DNA of 64,000 nucleotides. It comes from Acanthaster planci. Its lineage: Eukaryota > Echinodermata > Asteroidea > Valvatida > Acanthasteridae. The stretch is from assembly GCF_001949145.1 (NCBI RefSeq), contig NW_019091383.1, forward strand, positions 1,086,149 through 1,150,148, written 5' to 3'. How positions within the stretch are numbered: the stretch's first letter is position 1; every line of letters begins with the position of its first letter. This document shows positions 12,301-24,300 of this stretch, in pieces. Below the pieces are notes generated by a model. It had not been told where the DNA came from and did no database searches. It saw only the letters and a list, made by a program, of their open reading frames with translations. Both the position numbers and the translations under genes were made by a program.

Positions 12301-13326
12301 TGAGCCTCTTGTTGGAATGTCGGCAAAATTCATGCCCCGTTTTCACCAAAAAATGTTTTGGTTTCAAACACATCTATAGATGGGATCCCACATTGAACTG
12401 TTTAGTATAATGACATTAAGTTTTGGAGTTGTGATGGATTGAATTTTGCCTCGTGATTGGATAACAATCATCAGCACTTCTTTTCAATTTCATGACAAGT
12501 AAGATTTTTTTAACCCATTGTTTACCCAGATGTGAGTAAAAAACGTCAGACCTAAATTTTTCTCCAGAGTGTTTTTTTTTGGTTGTATTAGGTTCAATTT
12601 ATTTACTTAAGTTGACTCGAACTAAATACTTTTCTGCACTCGACGAAACACTGACTTGACTGACTTGTTGATTAAATGACCATCATTAAGTAAACAAGTC
12701 TGAGACTCGACTTGAATTAAAACATTTGGTGACTTATAAAAACTGTAGAGCCCAGCACAGGCGTTGCAGAGGACGCTTGTCCCTTTCCCTTGGGGAAAAA
12801 AGGAAACCAAAAGGAAAACGACAAACGAAAAAGGGAAAGAAGAAGTGGGAAATCTCAGATTTGATGGAAAATACAACTTTCGATGGATTGGCAATTTAAT
12901 AAGATGTCGCAATCACTGAAATGTGAGAAATTTAGAGATTTTTCGTTTGAAGTAAAAAATACAAAATAAGGAAGTAATAAATGTCCCCTGATATTTAATT
13001 CCAGAAGATTCGATTTGTTTTGCCTTTACAAGTCTGCACGTTGAAGTAAAAACTCACTTCAACATACCCTCATCTCTGAACTGGTAAGCCCCTTCACAGA
13101 GTTTGGTGCAGGAAGTTAGGTCACGTCACATGGGTGACTCACACAGTTCCATATACACATGGGTATCGTGCACGGAGTGCTCAGGAAAACATGAAGTCAT
13201 ATGCATGCGCAGATAGCCGCTCTTATAGGGCCCTGTAAGGAAGGAAAAAATTAGCGGTCTAGTTGGATAGCTGTGTAGTGTACTGGTTTTGTGGCCTCGT
13301 CTACCCATGTCCTCTTCACTGTGCAG

Positions 13327-13998
13327 ATAAATAAAAACAAAGAAGCTTACCTGGCGATCAATTCCTTGCAGGCCAAGTACCGTCCATCGTGCATTTTTTT
13401 TTTCAAACTATTCGAATGGTAATCGCGATTGGGGGTTAAGTAGGTTTAATGTAATGTTGAACATCGACTGTGCGCTAAAGAGCAGCCCTCCCCCGCCCAC
13501 GCTCCCAAGAAAATAACATGGTTTAAATGACAACGGGCCCCGGTATCCATATTCTCATTATCTAACTTGAATTCCGCTCTTCCAATTCCATTTCTCTCAC
13601 ATAATAATAATGCTACCCCCAAAATGCTTTGTCGATTACGTATTTCCTAATTGTACTTGAACTTCGTTTTCATATACACTTTCAGAAGAGAGCAAGTTTC
13701 TTTCTTATTTGATGAGGTTGTGTGTATGTTTTGTGAACCAACGTTCAAAATGATAATGTGGTGCGAGACTCAAGAAAGAAATCTTTTGTGACTGGTAAAA
13801 CTTACAAGTATGAACAGAGCGATAGGCATCTAGTCAGCGCCTACTATAGCCTATATCAGCACAAAATGCTCTGCTTCAGTACACCAACTGTGTGTATACT
13901 CTGGGTATTAAGTTAGTATCTTTCTGATTTCTGCCCACAGCATGGTGATTTTGTGATATCTGGCTCAAAAATACAAAGTGGCCGATCACTGGTACCCG
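13327..13998 (+). pseudogene. Theta-GST relic (exon 2 and truncated exon 3)
   Basis: 13327-13418 resembles GST exon 2 (AAGAAGCTTACCTGGCGATC, a later CCGTCCATCGT, then GAATG before GTAATC), but it has an in-frame TAA near the start, a T-run insertion and frameshifts. 13941-13998 resembles the start of exon 3 and reads MVIL-stop-YLAQKYKVADHWYP, with TGA where copies A to D have a sense codon. Similarity ends abruptly after TACCCGG. Exons 1, 4 and 5 were not found nearby. It is a dead duplicate of the cluster, with a donor dinucleotide (TG) like that of copy C. Confidence 0.8.
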
Positions 13999-13999
13999 G

Positions 14000-14370
14000 T
14001 AGAGCGCCCAAGGTGTTCCGGAGTAAATTTTACTCCGTGTATTAATTATTTTGTTCAACCCTCCATTTTGTAATTCAGGCCACATATGTAACAGCCAGGC
14101 GATATCGCCACCTATTTTCCTTTATGTTCAGTAAAGATTTTTTTATATACTGAACACTTTGCTTAGTTTCATTTGACTTTATCTACCCTGTTAGGAATTA
14201 AGAATTCAGTAATGTAAAGTTTTGCGTAGGTTGTGTAAATTAAGTGGGCCAATCGCTCTGCGACTGGCATACTTGTCTTTACCTCGCTTTACCTGCTGTT
14301 GTTCCATGAACTGCTCCTGTGCTGTGGTCTGACACATTCTTAAACAGTGAAATGGACTTTAAAATTTCCT
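14000..14370. other. Intergenic, nothing recognised
   Basis: Sequence between the GST relic and the large palindrome. It contains a small palindrome, CGGAGTAAATTTTACTCCG, at about 14022-14040, just after the point where GST homology breaks off. Confidence 0.4.
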
Positions 14371-14373
14371 ACC

Positions 14374-14909
14374 GGACTTAAAGATCACCTCTAAGGAAAG
14401 CATATTTTCTCTGATTTTTATATGTTCAAATAAATATGGAAACATCTAAATCAAACGCAGAGTCATTTGTCGTCAGAGCTCAACTATGACAAGCTTAAAA
14501 GGGCTTTTTTTGTTCATGCCAAGGTGCGAATTCTGAATGTAGATTTCGTCATTCTGACAAAATATGGAAAACGAGGGGAACCCTCGCCCTGTGTTCGTAG
14601 TGAATAAACCTTGTGCATGTCAAACAGTGCATGTAGCCATTGTTTGAAGCCATAGTTTGGTATGCACAAGGTTTATCCACTCCGAACACAGGGCGCGGGT
14701 TCCCCTCGGTTTCTCTGTTTTCTCAGAATGATGCAATCTACATTCAGCATGTCCAGAATTCGCATCTCTCTATGAACAGAAAAAGCCCACTTCAGCCTGT
14801 TACAGTTGAGCTCTGAAGACAAATGACACTGCGTTCGATGTGGATGCTGTGGATGCTGAACAGATAAAATTAGAGAAAACATGTTTTCCTTTGAGTTGCT
14901 CTTTAAAAG
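14374..14909. repeat. Large imperfect palindrome, about 535 bp
   Basis: The left arm 14374-14610 matches the reverse complement of the right arm 14660-14909 along its whole length. Pairs include GTGTTCGTAGTGAATAAACC with ATAAACCTTGTGCAT on the left against the complement of ATGCACAAGGTTTAT and CCGAACAC on the right. Further pairs are GTCATTTGTCGTCAGAGCTC against GAGCTCTGAAGACAAATGAC, and AAGCATATTTTCTCT against AGAGAAAACATGTTTTCC. The loop is around 14610-14655. Arms differ by scattered substitutions and small indels. It could be a fold-back or MITE-type element or an inverted duplication. Confidence 0.85.
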
Positions 14910-17258
14910 TGTTGGAATTTGGAATTCCTTGGCGCATTCTGAGCTTTCAGCTTGCTGGGGGTGGACAAGCAGGGATATTTTCTCCTTGCATGGGCACATG
15001 GCATCATCATGCCTTCCTGTCGTCTGCGTTGGACCGTCTTTTCGTTGCCGTGCCACCAGGGCAAGACCAGCTAGGTTCCATCACCGCAAACTGTGGTCTG
15101 CTGTCTTGCCATGTTTTTCTCGCCGGTACCACGCCCTTCCATTAAGCCTACAAGTCATCTGTCGAGTGCTAGACCTCGCCCACTGGTCATCATTGTCCAG
15201 CTCTGCTCCCGTCCGAGGTCGCCGATAACAGATACGAACTCCCGCGTCTTCTCGGCAGGCTGGCGGCTCAGGATTCAACTCAGGGAGGTACCTCCCCTCC
15301 CAATAGCCAACTTATGATTTGTTTAAATTAACATTGTATAATTCTTTGACATCCATGTCATTTAATTTCGTTTGTGTGTTAATTGGTAATATTGAATAAT
15401 TAAATTAAGTCCAATTCTATTTTGAGCAAATTCTTTGATTCCGATCCTCATGTCATATCAGTGTTCCTTTCCCATTCTTTTATCTGTGTGGATTTCCGAC
15501 TTCACAACAACCCTCTCCGAGGTAGTCTGAGTATATATCGCACGTTCTACTGTACTCCGCCACGTGCTCTTGTGAAGACATGCGTGCATGCAGGTTTTAT
15601 ACGACGCAGCGTAGCGGCCAACCAGAGTAAAGTCATTTTCCGTTGATTGGTCGAATTTGGTGACAAACTCGCCGGACAACGGCGTCAATGAAATGCATGC
15701 TCCAACGTTATGATTTGATCAACTTCAACCTAAGTTCAAGCCATGTTTCTCGAGCGGATTTCGTCAGACACAAGAATTATAAGCTTCCATGAAACAGTTG
15801 TCAACAATACTGAAAACCTTACGAGAATCTTAAACGTGCACGCATGTAATCCGTGTTCGTTTGCAAGCGAGCGCCTGTGAGGTAGAAAACATGCAAGGCT
15901 GAAAACCATAATTATACACACAGAGTGGGGCTATGTCTTTTTTATTTCAACCTCGAACGTAGCTACCTCCAACGTAACGTGGTCTATTGCAAGCGTGCGA
16001 TACTGCATATACTGTAAGCAATCGTGCAATGTACATGTACACTGTACATGTAGGCTTTCTGCCGATGACGTCATCAGGTCAGTCTGGGAGCGCGAACGAC
16101 CAAAAAGGGATTTTTTTGTGGGCGGGGAAAGGCAGGATCTTTTTAAATAAATAAAGTCATTTTGAAAACAATTATTTGGACATATATGGAACCAATTTAA
16201 TTCGGCAATTTCTCAATTTCTTGTATTAGTGGGCCTACGACGCCAAACAGAGCAGCAATGTGCATTAATTTGCAGAAGCATACTTTAAATCCTCGTTCAA
16301 TCATGCTAAGAGATACGATACAAACATGTTCATGTAGGAATAACGATGTTAAAATCAAGTAATGACATTCTGAAATCTTGACTTGTTTAACAAAAAATTG
16401 GGCTAATACAGCGAAATTGCGCTCGATATGAAAAGTGCTCAGCTTTTGCGAATAGACTAGTCCAGTATAGTAAGCCCCGCCCAGTGCGCACGTGGGCATT
16501 TAGCACGTGACTCTTTTCCAATGCCACACTACGAGCTTTTTTGAATACCGGTTCTTGACAACCCTCGGGTTGACCCGACACAAGAACAGAGGTCTCGAAC
16601 GTGGCCTACAAACCTGAGAGGATAATCGCGGATCGATTTTTTTCAATCCCCGGTTGTTCGAAGGTTGAGAGAGGTGCGGCTAGAACAAAATGGTGGACTG
16701 GGTAGGCCCTGGGGACAGACGCCATGTGATCTAAATTTTTATTCCTGTACGACCAGAATTACATCATTTTCGGTAAACCCATAAAGTCTTGTTCTCTTCT
16801 CCCCAGAAAGAGCGCTGTTGTGAGGGCCATACTTTCATCTGTTTCATATTCATCTTCCGAATGATCCTCAAATAAGTGCAAATCCGAGATTTGTCGGCCA
16901 TTTTGTATTGCATTGTCTCTCGAGCGTTTGTCAAGAGCGGCGATTCGAAACGCTCTACGTGTTTTAGGTATTATACGCTCTTGCACGCATGTCAGACTTC
17001 TGTGCACGCATGTCAAGTATAAATCACGGCTGTGATTGGTCAGAGCTTAAAGAATCAGTCTGTTAACAGCGCGACTATTTGATCTAGTCTGGATACCAGA
17101 TCCAGTGACTCCGACTGTGTTCGTCGAATAAAGGGTCCGGTACTCAGACATATAAACGCATAGACCACTAGTCGTGCGCGTATAACCGTGATTTTAAAAA
17201 GTATGGGCAAACAGTTAGCGAAGCGACGGATGTAACGCACTCACATAGAGTGCCGAAG

Positions 17259-17398
17259 TGTGACGTCACTGTGAACCAGAAAGTGCAGTGTAAAACGAAT
17301 GGAGTACGCGCGTGTTTGTTCACGCGCTGGTTAACGCGCTAATGCCTTTGACACACTAATTGTGCGCGTGACGTATTCACCTCGGTACTCTATTGCCT
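17259..17398. repeat. Dispersed repeat, member 2
   Basis: Same family as 5970-6083, with about 24 extra bases in the middle around GGTTAACGCGCTAATGCC. Begins with TGTGACGTCACTGTGAACCA and ends with GACGTATTCACCTCGGTACT. Confidence 0.65.
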
Positions 17399-20356
17399 GT
17401 ATTTGTTTACATGGTGTTCCCCAAAAGCGTTCATCTTTTTTGCTCTTCTGTACTGCTAACTCTTCTTTTTAGATGTTGCAACTTGATTGTTTTGAATACC
17501 TTGGGGCCAGATTAAGTAAAAAGAGGGATTTTACAATCAAAAAATGGCTTCATAGAATTTTATGACTGGAATTCTTCAACTATGCGTAAATTCCCTATAC
17601 CGAGGGGCGAATTTGCCCATAGTTTTGATTTTAGTCGGGCGCCGCGCAGATCACGAAAACCCCTTGTAGTTTTAAATAGGACCTGGCGGTCTATGCGTTT
17701 ATATGTCTGTGGTCCGTTATCGCCAAATGCCAAGTGACCAAAGCTGTTTCCAAAAATAGCCGAAGTATTCTGAGCCCGTCTTGTCCACATTCGGATAGCA
17801 TCGTTGATGTTCGCCGGATATTTCCGGCTGTGTCTGTACGCATAATATTTTCTTTTGCTTGTTTCCCACATGCAACACTATGCGGTTCCCTTCCTACGCC
17901 TTTTTTTGAGTTTGTTGCATGTTTTTCAAAGTAACCACCGGCATTAACAAACTGCATTGTACATCTAAACATGGGATCCACTCGGGGTTTTCCCTGGGTT
18001 TTTGACATGTTGCGTCATGATCTATTTATATCTGTAGATAATACCAAACCTAAGATTTGTCAAGTGACATCAGGGAGTCTTTGGTTTAGGAACCAGACTA
18101 TGTTATTTCTCACTAGTATGAACCTGAAGATTTTTGAAAAACGAAAATATGAAAAAACCGCCCGGCAGCGCATGTAACGGTTAAAAAAAGCACCCGGCAG
18201 CAAGTGGTTAACGCTGTGCCAAAATGAGCGCCCTTTTCTACCGGCGGGCCATTCATAGCGGCGTGTTAAGTACTGTCAAAAACCCAAAGTAGTGGTCATG
18301 AAAACAGCTGATTCAAACACGACATTGCATTAGTGGTCTCAGCGGGGACGATAGTGCGTTCTCACCAGAGGATTAATAAACAAAGAGTACTAAAACTGTG
18401 ACCAATGGGGCTTCTGATAGTTTAGGCCCTACAAAATTTTATAGTACAGCAGTACTCTTTAAGCATTTCCCAAGTTGTTTTGTGTAGGATCTGCTCTTTG
18501 ACGTCCCAATCGTGTTTTTCCTGCAAGTGGCAGCTAAAACTATGGCTGGCCATCGGGTGCAACAGTAAAAGAATAATTTACAAAATGTAAAAAAAATCCA
18601 GCACAGCTATCAGAACTCCTGACTCGTACCACTAAATGCTAAACGAAAATACAAATTTATTTTAAATCAATGAGAATAATCCATTTTGAACGGATTGTAG
18701 GTAAAATCGAAAACCAACCAAAAGGTTTTACTTCTGCACACTTTGGCCGCCCATACAAATTATAGGTACACTGAGAGTGGTCTATGCAAAGTACAGTTCT
18801 TTTTATGTGATTATGAAGTCCTCATGAAAAAAATATTGCATTTATTTGGAATTTATTTTTATTAATCTCAACTTGTTTGACCTGTCATAAAAATGATCTT
18901 GGAAACTAACAGTCTGGTCATTAAAGAATATATTAACAACTACGCCTATTCATTAATTTATATATTTAGTTATAAATTTGACACGAATATTCATTTGGTT
19001 CAAATAACCCTATTTATTTCTCAGCTCTGTCTGCAAATAGCCTGCTATCGTGCCCAAACTAACAGCTCTATCCTTTCTCAGCAACTCGGCACTTTTTTTC
19101 GTCAATGTGTTCCTGCGGTTGGTGGTTGACTTAAAGTGATTATTTTTGATTTCTGACAATTACAGTAAAGGCGTACTCGGTGATTTAATGCTTTGTGTCT
19201 CTGAAAGCACTGCTTTCCAAGGTTTAAGTTCCGGAATGATTGTTCCGAGTTAGCTGTAATTCTTTGAAGCATGTATCTATGTCCGGTTCTTTCAGATAAA
19301 GCGCAAACAAAAACACGCAATCAGTCAGCAAATTTCAAGTGACACCATGCACCCCTGATAGCTTTGTGTGAGAAGGCGAACAAAGTTCAACCCGAGTCAA
19401 TGCAATGGTCGAGTGGTTGGGTGAATAACAGGCTGATGTCTACACACGCACTAGACAGTTGCATACAGACATTCCAAAAAGCATCGGAAGAATGAAACCA
19501 ACTTAGGTCGTACAGGTCACCGTACAATTGATATCAGCTATGCGGAAATAATAATGTCAACACAGTAAGCTTGTCCTGTTTTGTGAGTCCTGCAGTGTTC
19601 GCCTGTTTTGAACATCCGAGCTGCATTTTTCATGTGATTTCTTTGACTATTACTGTTCGTCATCATCAAATCGGACCAAACAAAATACACAATTCAAGAC
19701 AAGATGACAGGAGCTAAGATAGTGAACCGAATCACTATTGCCAAAAGGCAAATAGCCCCAAACAACAAGTAAAAACATTAGGACATTCATCAATAAAAAA
19801 AAGAAATGAGATACATCATATTACATTTTAAAAAGTACAAGGCGAGTAAAACCACAAAGAAATCATTAATTAAGCAAGTATCGTTAAAAGCCAGGCCAGA
19901 AAGCCAGGTAAAGAGATGAAAATGGCATACAGAAAAAAAATAAAGGTTGATAAAAAAGAAAGAAAATTTGACAGCATCGAACGGCCAGTTTCTAGACATT
20001 GCACATTGGTTTCGTCAAGGTATAGTTTACACTAGAGACACGGTACTAATTGACAATTAGGAACGAAGAACAGATTGTAGATGGAATATCTCTGGTTGAT
20101 TTAAACAGACAAACCACAGAATTACTACACTCATCTTAGATAGCAAAATGGGTTTTTTAAATTGTTAACTTAGTTTACACCGCAATTTAAGCTGTCTTAA
20201 AAATTGTGAGAGCCTGAGAACCCATCGATGAGGCAGTTCGAAGGGTTTCGGGGACTGGAGTTTCTCCAACAGACGAGGGAATACATGGATTGGGTTATGG
20301 TGTGAGCAATTGTTTTTAGCTACAAGATGAGAAAATCTAAAATCATCTTTATTTAG

Positions 20357-20528
20357 CAGAGGTGGTAACAAGTTAATTTTTGCAAGTCCGAGTCAAGTCA
20401 CAAGTCATTTGTTGCAAGTCCGAGTCAAGTCACAAACCAAAAACTGATAAAGTCAAGTCACGAGTCACAAAAATAGCGCCCCGAGTCCGACTCGAGTCCA
20501 AGTCAAGTGACTCGAGTCAACAACTCTG
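20357..20528. mobile_element. CGAGTC-rich inverted-repeat element, 172 bp
   Basis: The left end CAGAGGTGGTAACAAGT and right end GTCAACAACTCTG are imperfect inverted repeats, matching the CAGAGTTG ends of the element at 52439-52901. The interior is a run of AAGTCCGAGTCAAGTCAC-type words. No convincing target duplication is visible here. Confidence 0.55.
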
Positions 20529-21287
20529 TCATATTAGCCACAACTTACCTCTTCCCAAAGAGAGGAAAAAAGAGGACAATTGTGTTTAAAGTGAGGAAAA
20601 TCCCTATTTTTGCCGCCGATACATGACTACACCACTGGACCTGAGTAAGTCCACACAACAACCAGGTCCACATAGCGTCTTTGCTGGAGCGTGAGGACAT
20701 CAGACTCGTGTCCAAACAAGCAATGCCCGCCTATCGCCAAGGCTAACTGTGTTATATTCACTGTACTTGACCCTTGCGCTTTACCCCATGACTTGCGTAT
20801 TACAAAGACCAAGTACAAGCCGCAGACTCAAAGCGCTTGACCCTCTTGCACTCAGATCTTTTGCAGAGTACAGTGTGCTACATGTACTACTACTAGAACC
20901 ACTCAATCACAGGTAAGTTACTCTGAATTCTTTTTAGGCCTGTATATGCACGTATCACGGGCATCGATCCGTCAGGGTCGGTAGTTAATACCCTAACAGT
21001 GAAGGGATATTATTTCATTTCCACTCGCACTTCTCGTCCCCAAACTAATCAAAAACAATCTGATATAAGCGAACGAGAACGTGCCTGTTCTGCGTCTCTG
21101 CCGTTACAATGTTTAGAACCAAAGCAGTACAGTTCTTGTTAAAACCTACTCATTTTTCTGAACATAATTTGACTCATAGGGAAACCAACCGCTTGTAGTG
21201 TTAACAGTGTATATGGACAAGATTATGTTTGGGTTTATTGTAAAACTTTCCTCATGGTTGTACCAGTTATGCGATTGTTTTCCCCAG

Positions 21288-21325
21288 ATATTGCTCAGGC
21301 TGAGTTTGAGCGTCATCTGTTCACA
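21288..21325 (+). promoter_or_regulatory. Conserved 5' leader of GST copy C, possible 5' UTR exon start
   Basis: A pyrimidine-rich tract ending in CCCCAG precedes ATATTGCTCAGG, 38 nt before the ATG. Copy D has the same arrangement (31012-31059), and copy B has a diverged form, GGATACTGTTCAGG (8400-8438). Conservation of an acceptor-like site just upstream of the start suggests that the 5' UTR is split by an intron and that the promoter lies further upstream. Confidence 0.45.
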
Positions 21326-24300
21326 ATGGTGTTGACGGTTTACGGACATCAACTATCCGAGCCTTCTCGCAGTGTCTATCTGTTCTGTAAGGTTGCGAAA
21401 ATTCCTCACACGACGATCAATGTTGACTTGTTACACGGTATGTATTAGGATAACATTGCCCTCTGCTGCTACATCATAATTTCGCCAATGATATGCTTTT
21501 TTTCCAAATCGACGTGGCATATGTTCTCGGAAGGCATGCACTTCCCGACATGCCGTATTGTGCTACGCTAAAGTAATTCCCGACAATAGAGAGCTGCATG
21601 GAATGCCCTCACAGAGGACAGGTCTTTGTTCCTGTCTGATACGCTTGAGTACACCCTTTAGTACTTCATTGTTATTAAATCTGAATAGCAAACATGTCCT
21701 CTATGAGGGCGCTCCATACAGCCCTTCTATTCATCTGACTTGTAGGTCCGGTACGTTACAGACAAACAGAACTTGACGCCCGGGAGCAATGTGACAGTCT
21801 TGGGATGCAGTACGTGTACAAGGATCCTTGTGTGGAAGAGAAAACAAAGCGTACAATAGGAACAAAAGATCCCACAAATGATAAACTGCCCCCAACAGGT
21901 AAACGCTGGGGAGTTTGGAAGATGAATAGAACAAACGAGGGACAAAAGAAGAACCTTAAAATCTACATATATGGATGAGCGCTCGCGCATTTTGTGTCAT
22001 GGCAACAAGCAACCGAACACCATGGGAAAAGAGAGTGAATTTATCAAGATCGCATGGCTTATGGTGAAATCAGAGACGAAAGGCAAATTGTGAAGTAAGA
22101 GTTCCATATTTGCTGACATGGCTTATTTTCCCTTACAATGGTTTATCAGCCATCAGAAGGTGGTAACATGTTCTGAAAAGTATACTTTAGCAGTGGTAGG
22201 AAAACACGTTTAAGATCAGTCTCACAAGGTTTTCACACGGGATGTCAAGTGATGCCCGTGTATAGAACTCTTTCCCATTGTGGAAATGTAAACATTCACG
22301 AGCTATATCGGGTACCGTATTCTCGAAGATGTTTCATGTAGCTGAATTACTTTATCTATAGGAACCAAACTAATTTTAAAGCTGATGTTGACTTCCACTG
22401 TTATACTCGGCAATGTCAATAAGTCTGTGTAGTGTAGGTGCAATACGGTGCTAAAGAAGATACTTAAGCGCAAATAAAGAGGAACCATGAAGTTTATAGG
22501 TTGGCCGCTCCAACTGCACCTCTAAACACCTCGTGTGACAGTGACGATAAGGTCCTTCCGGGGGGCAATCCACCAAGCGACAGTGCGAGAGAAAAAGAAT
22601 ATTGGCTGTTTCTTTCAAAATGGCCTTAAACTACTGACAAATATATTAAAATGTGTCGGTCGTTTACTAGGCATTTCTAATGTACTTTTTTAATTTACTC
22701 CACATACTTCTTACTACAGAGGAACATAAACAAGAAGCCTACCTGGCGATCAATCCGTTAGCCGTAGTGCCCAGCATCGTAGATGATGACTTCAAACTGT
22801 CTGAATGGTATGTTGTACCTCTGCAGTCTCATTAATTGTGAGGCTAGGTCTCTGTAACTTTCATGACATGCTGGCCATTGAATCCAGGTCCGTTTTCCAA
22901 TACTCAACTTCGGCTCCGTCTCAGGCTTCACCTGGTTTTTTTAACTCGCTGACTTTGAACCTGTAAGCGCAGTAATCAGTCTAATAGTGCCACAGAGCAT
23001 TGAATAAGACGCAGGAAAGCCAAAAATTACAGTAATTCAATGTAATTCAAACGCTTCAGGCCCACAATCGGGGACTGGTTTTTGGAACGAAGCCTGAGAC
23101 GGAGACGAAGTTGAGTATTGGAAAACGGCAAAGACTTGTACGTCTACCTCTGCCAGTTGAGCAGCGAGGTTATTTTGATCGCATGGAGGCAGCATCAATG
23201 TACAGAATAAGATGATAATGAGCTGAAGCCTTCAAGGCAAGGCCGAGTGATTGGCACTAGATCTTGAAGGCTTGAGACAAGTGCGGATTCGGAACTAAAT
23301 TTCCAGGACCAACCCGACTTTTGTCAGGAGGGGGTATAAATTTTGGAACGGAGCTATCGTTTGGGGATGAAATAGACCGAAAAATTCCTGCCTCTTATTT
23401 CATCTTTTAAATTGTTCTAATTGATATTGGCCAGTCCAACCAACCACCTTTAACGTACGGTCTTTGCTCAATTGAGACAATGTTGTGAACCTGGTGCTGA
23501 GCAGCAGTGGCCATATGGTTCCAGTGAATTTTAAGCCAGTCTACGGCCGGTTTTTCGTTTACAGTATGTCGATCTTGAAGTATCTGGCGCGCAAATACAA
23601 AGTGGCCGATCACTGGTACCCAGAAGACTTGAAGGTGCGGGCCAAAGTCGACCAGTATTTAGACTGGCAGCACACTGGTGTCCGTAAAACCAACATTGAT
23701 TGTCTCATGGTACGTACACCATCGAACCCGATGAATTCTCGAATTAGACACAAAGCCTATAAGCACATTGATTAAAGTTTGTCCAATTGGAGACCAGTAC
23801 AGAGTGTTGTCACACAGTGCAAAAGCTCATTTGGCGACGTACCTGAAAAGTGCTGTTGAGGTTGCAAGTTCTATGATTGTATTAATACTTATTAAAAACT
23901 GAGTTCGATGCTTTCGAATTTCAGACGGTATATGTGATGATCAACATGTTATCGTTGAATCGATATTTCAAATCGCTGTGCCTGAAGTATAATGTGTTAA
24001 AACCACTTCGTGCCGGGGATATCGGTTTCGGGTTCGTTTTCTTCATACACAATGCCGGACTGCCCGAAATCGGACAAAAGAGCTGGGCCTTGTAACAAAA
24101 ATCCGTACTCGGAACGAAAGACCGAGTTGCTGAGAATGTCCTACATTTTTTCAGTTTTCATTAGAGGAGAAAATCCGTCATTGTTCTGAAAGATTATACC
24201 ACTGTTTGTGGCATTCAGCGTGAGCAGATTATCACCGTGGATAAAAGCGCTCTAGTGATGAGCGATACTATACCGCTGCACGCTAATATGGCCCCTATTG

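Larger units (their letters stand above)
14910..21280. other. Intergenic region between GST relic and copy C
   Basis: About 6.4 kb without a recognisable exon on either strand. Open frames up to about 115 codons (14.8-15.3 kb on both strands, 17.6-18.0 kb minus) overlap each other and resemble no family I know. The region holds one dispersed-repeat member (17259-17398) and one CGAGTC-rich element (20357-20528). A short C/G-rich motif CCCGGCAGC near 18170-18205 recurs loosely at about 24505-24545. Confidence 0.45.

Noticed and set aside
14840-15317. Overlapping open frames of 65-127 codons on both strands
   Set aside because: They overlap the large palindrome and each other, and none shows a recognisable domain or splice context. 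They reflect locally higher GC.
17560-18008. Two minus-strand frames of about 105 codons
   Set aside because: Overlapping frames on the same strand with no domain and no repeat of a codon-like pattern. Treated as chance.
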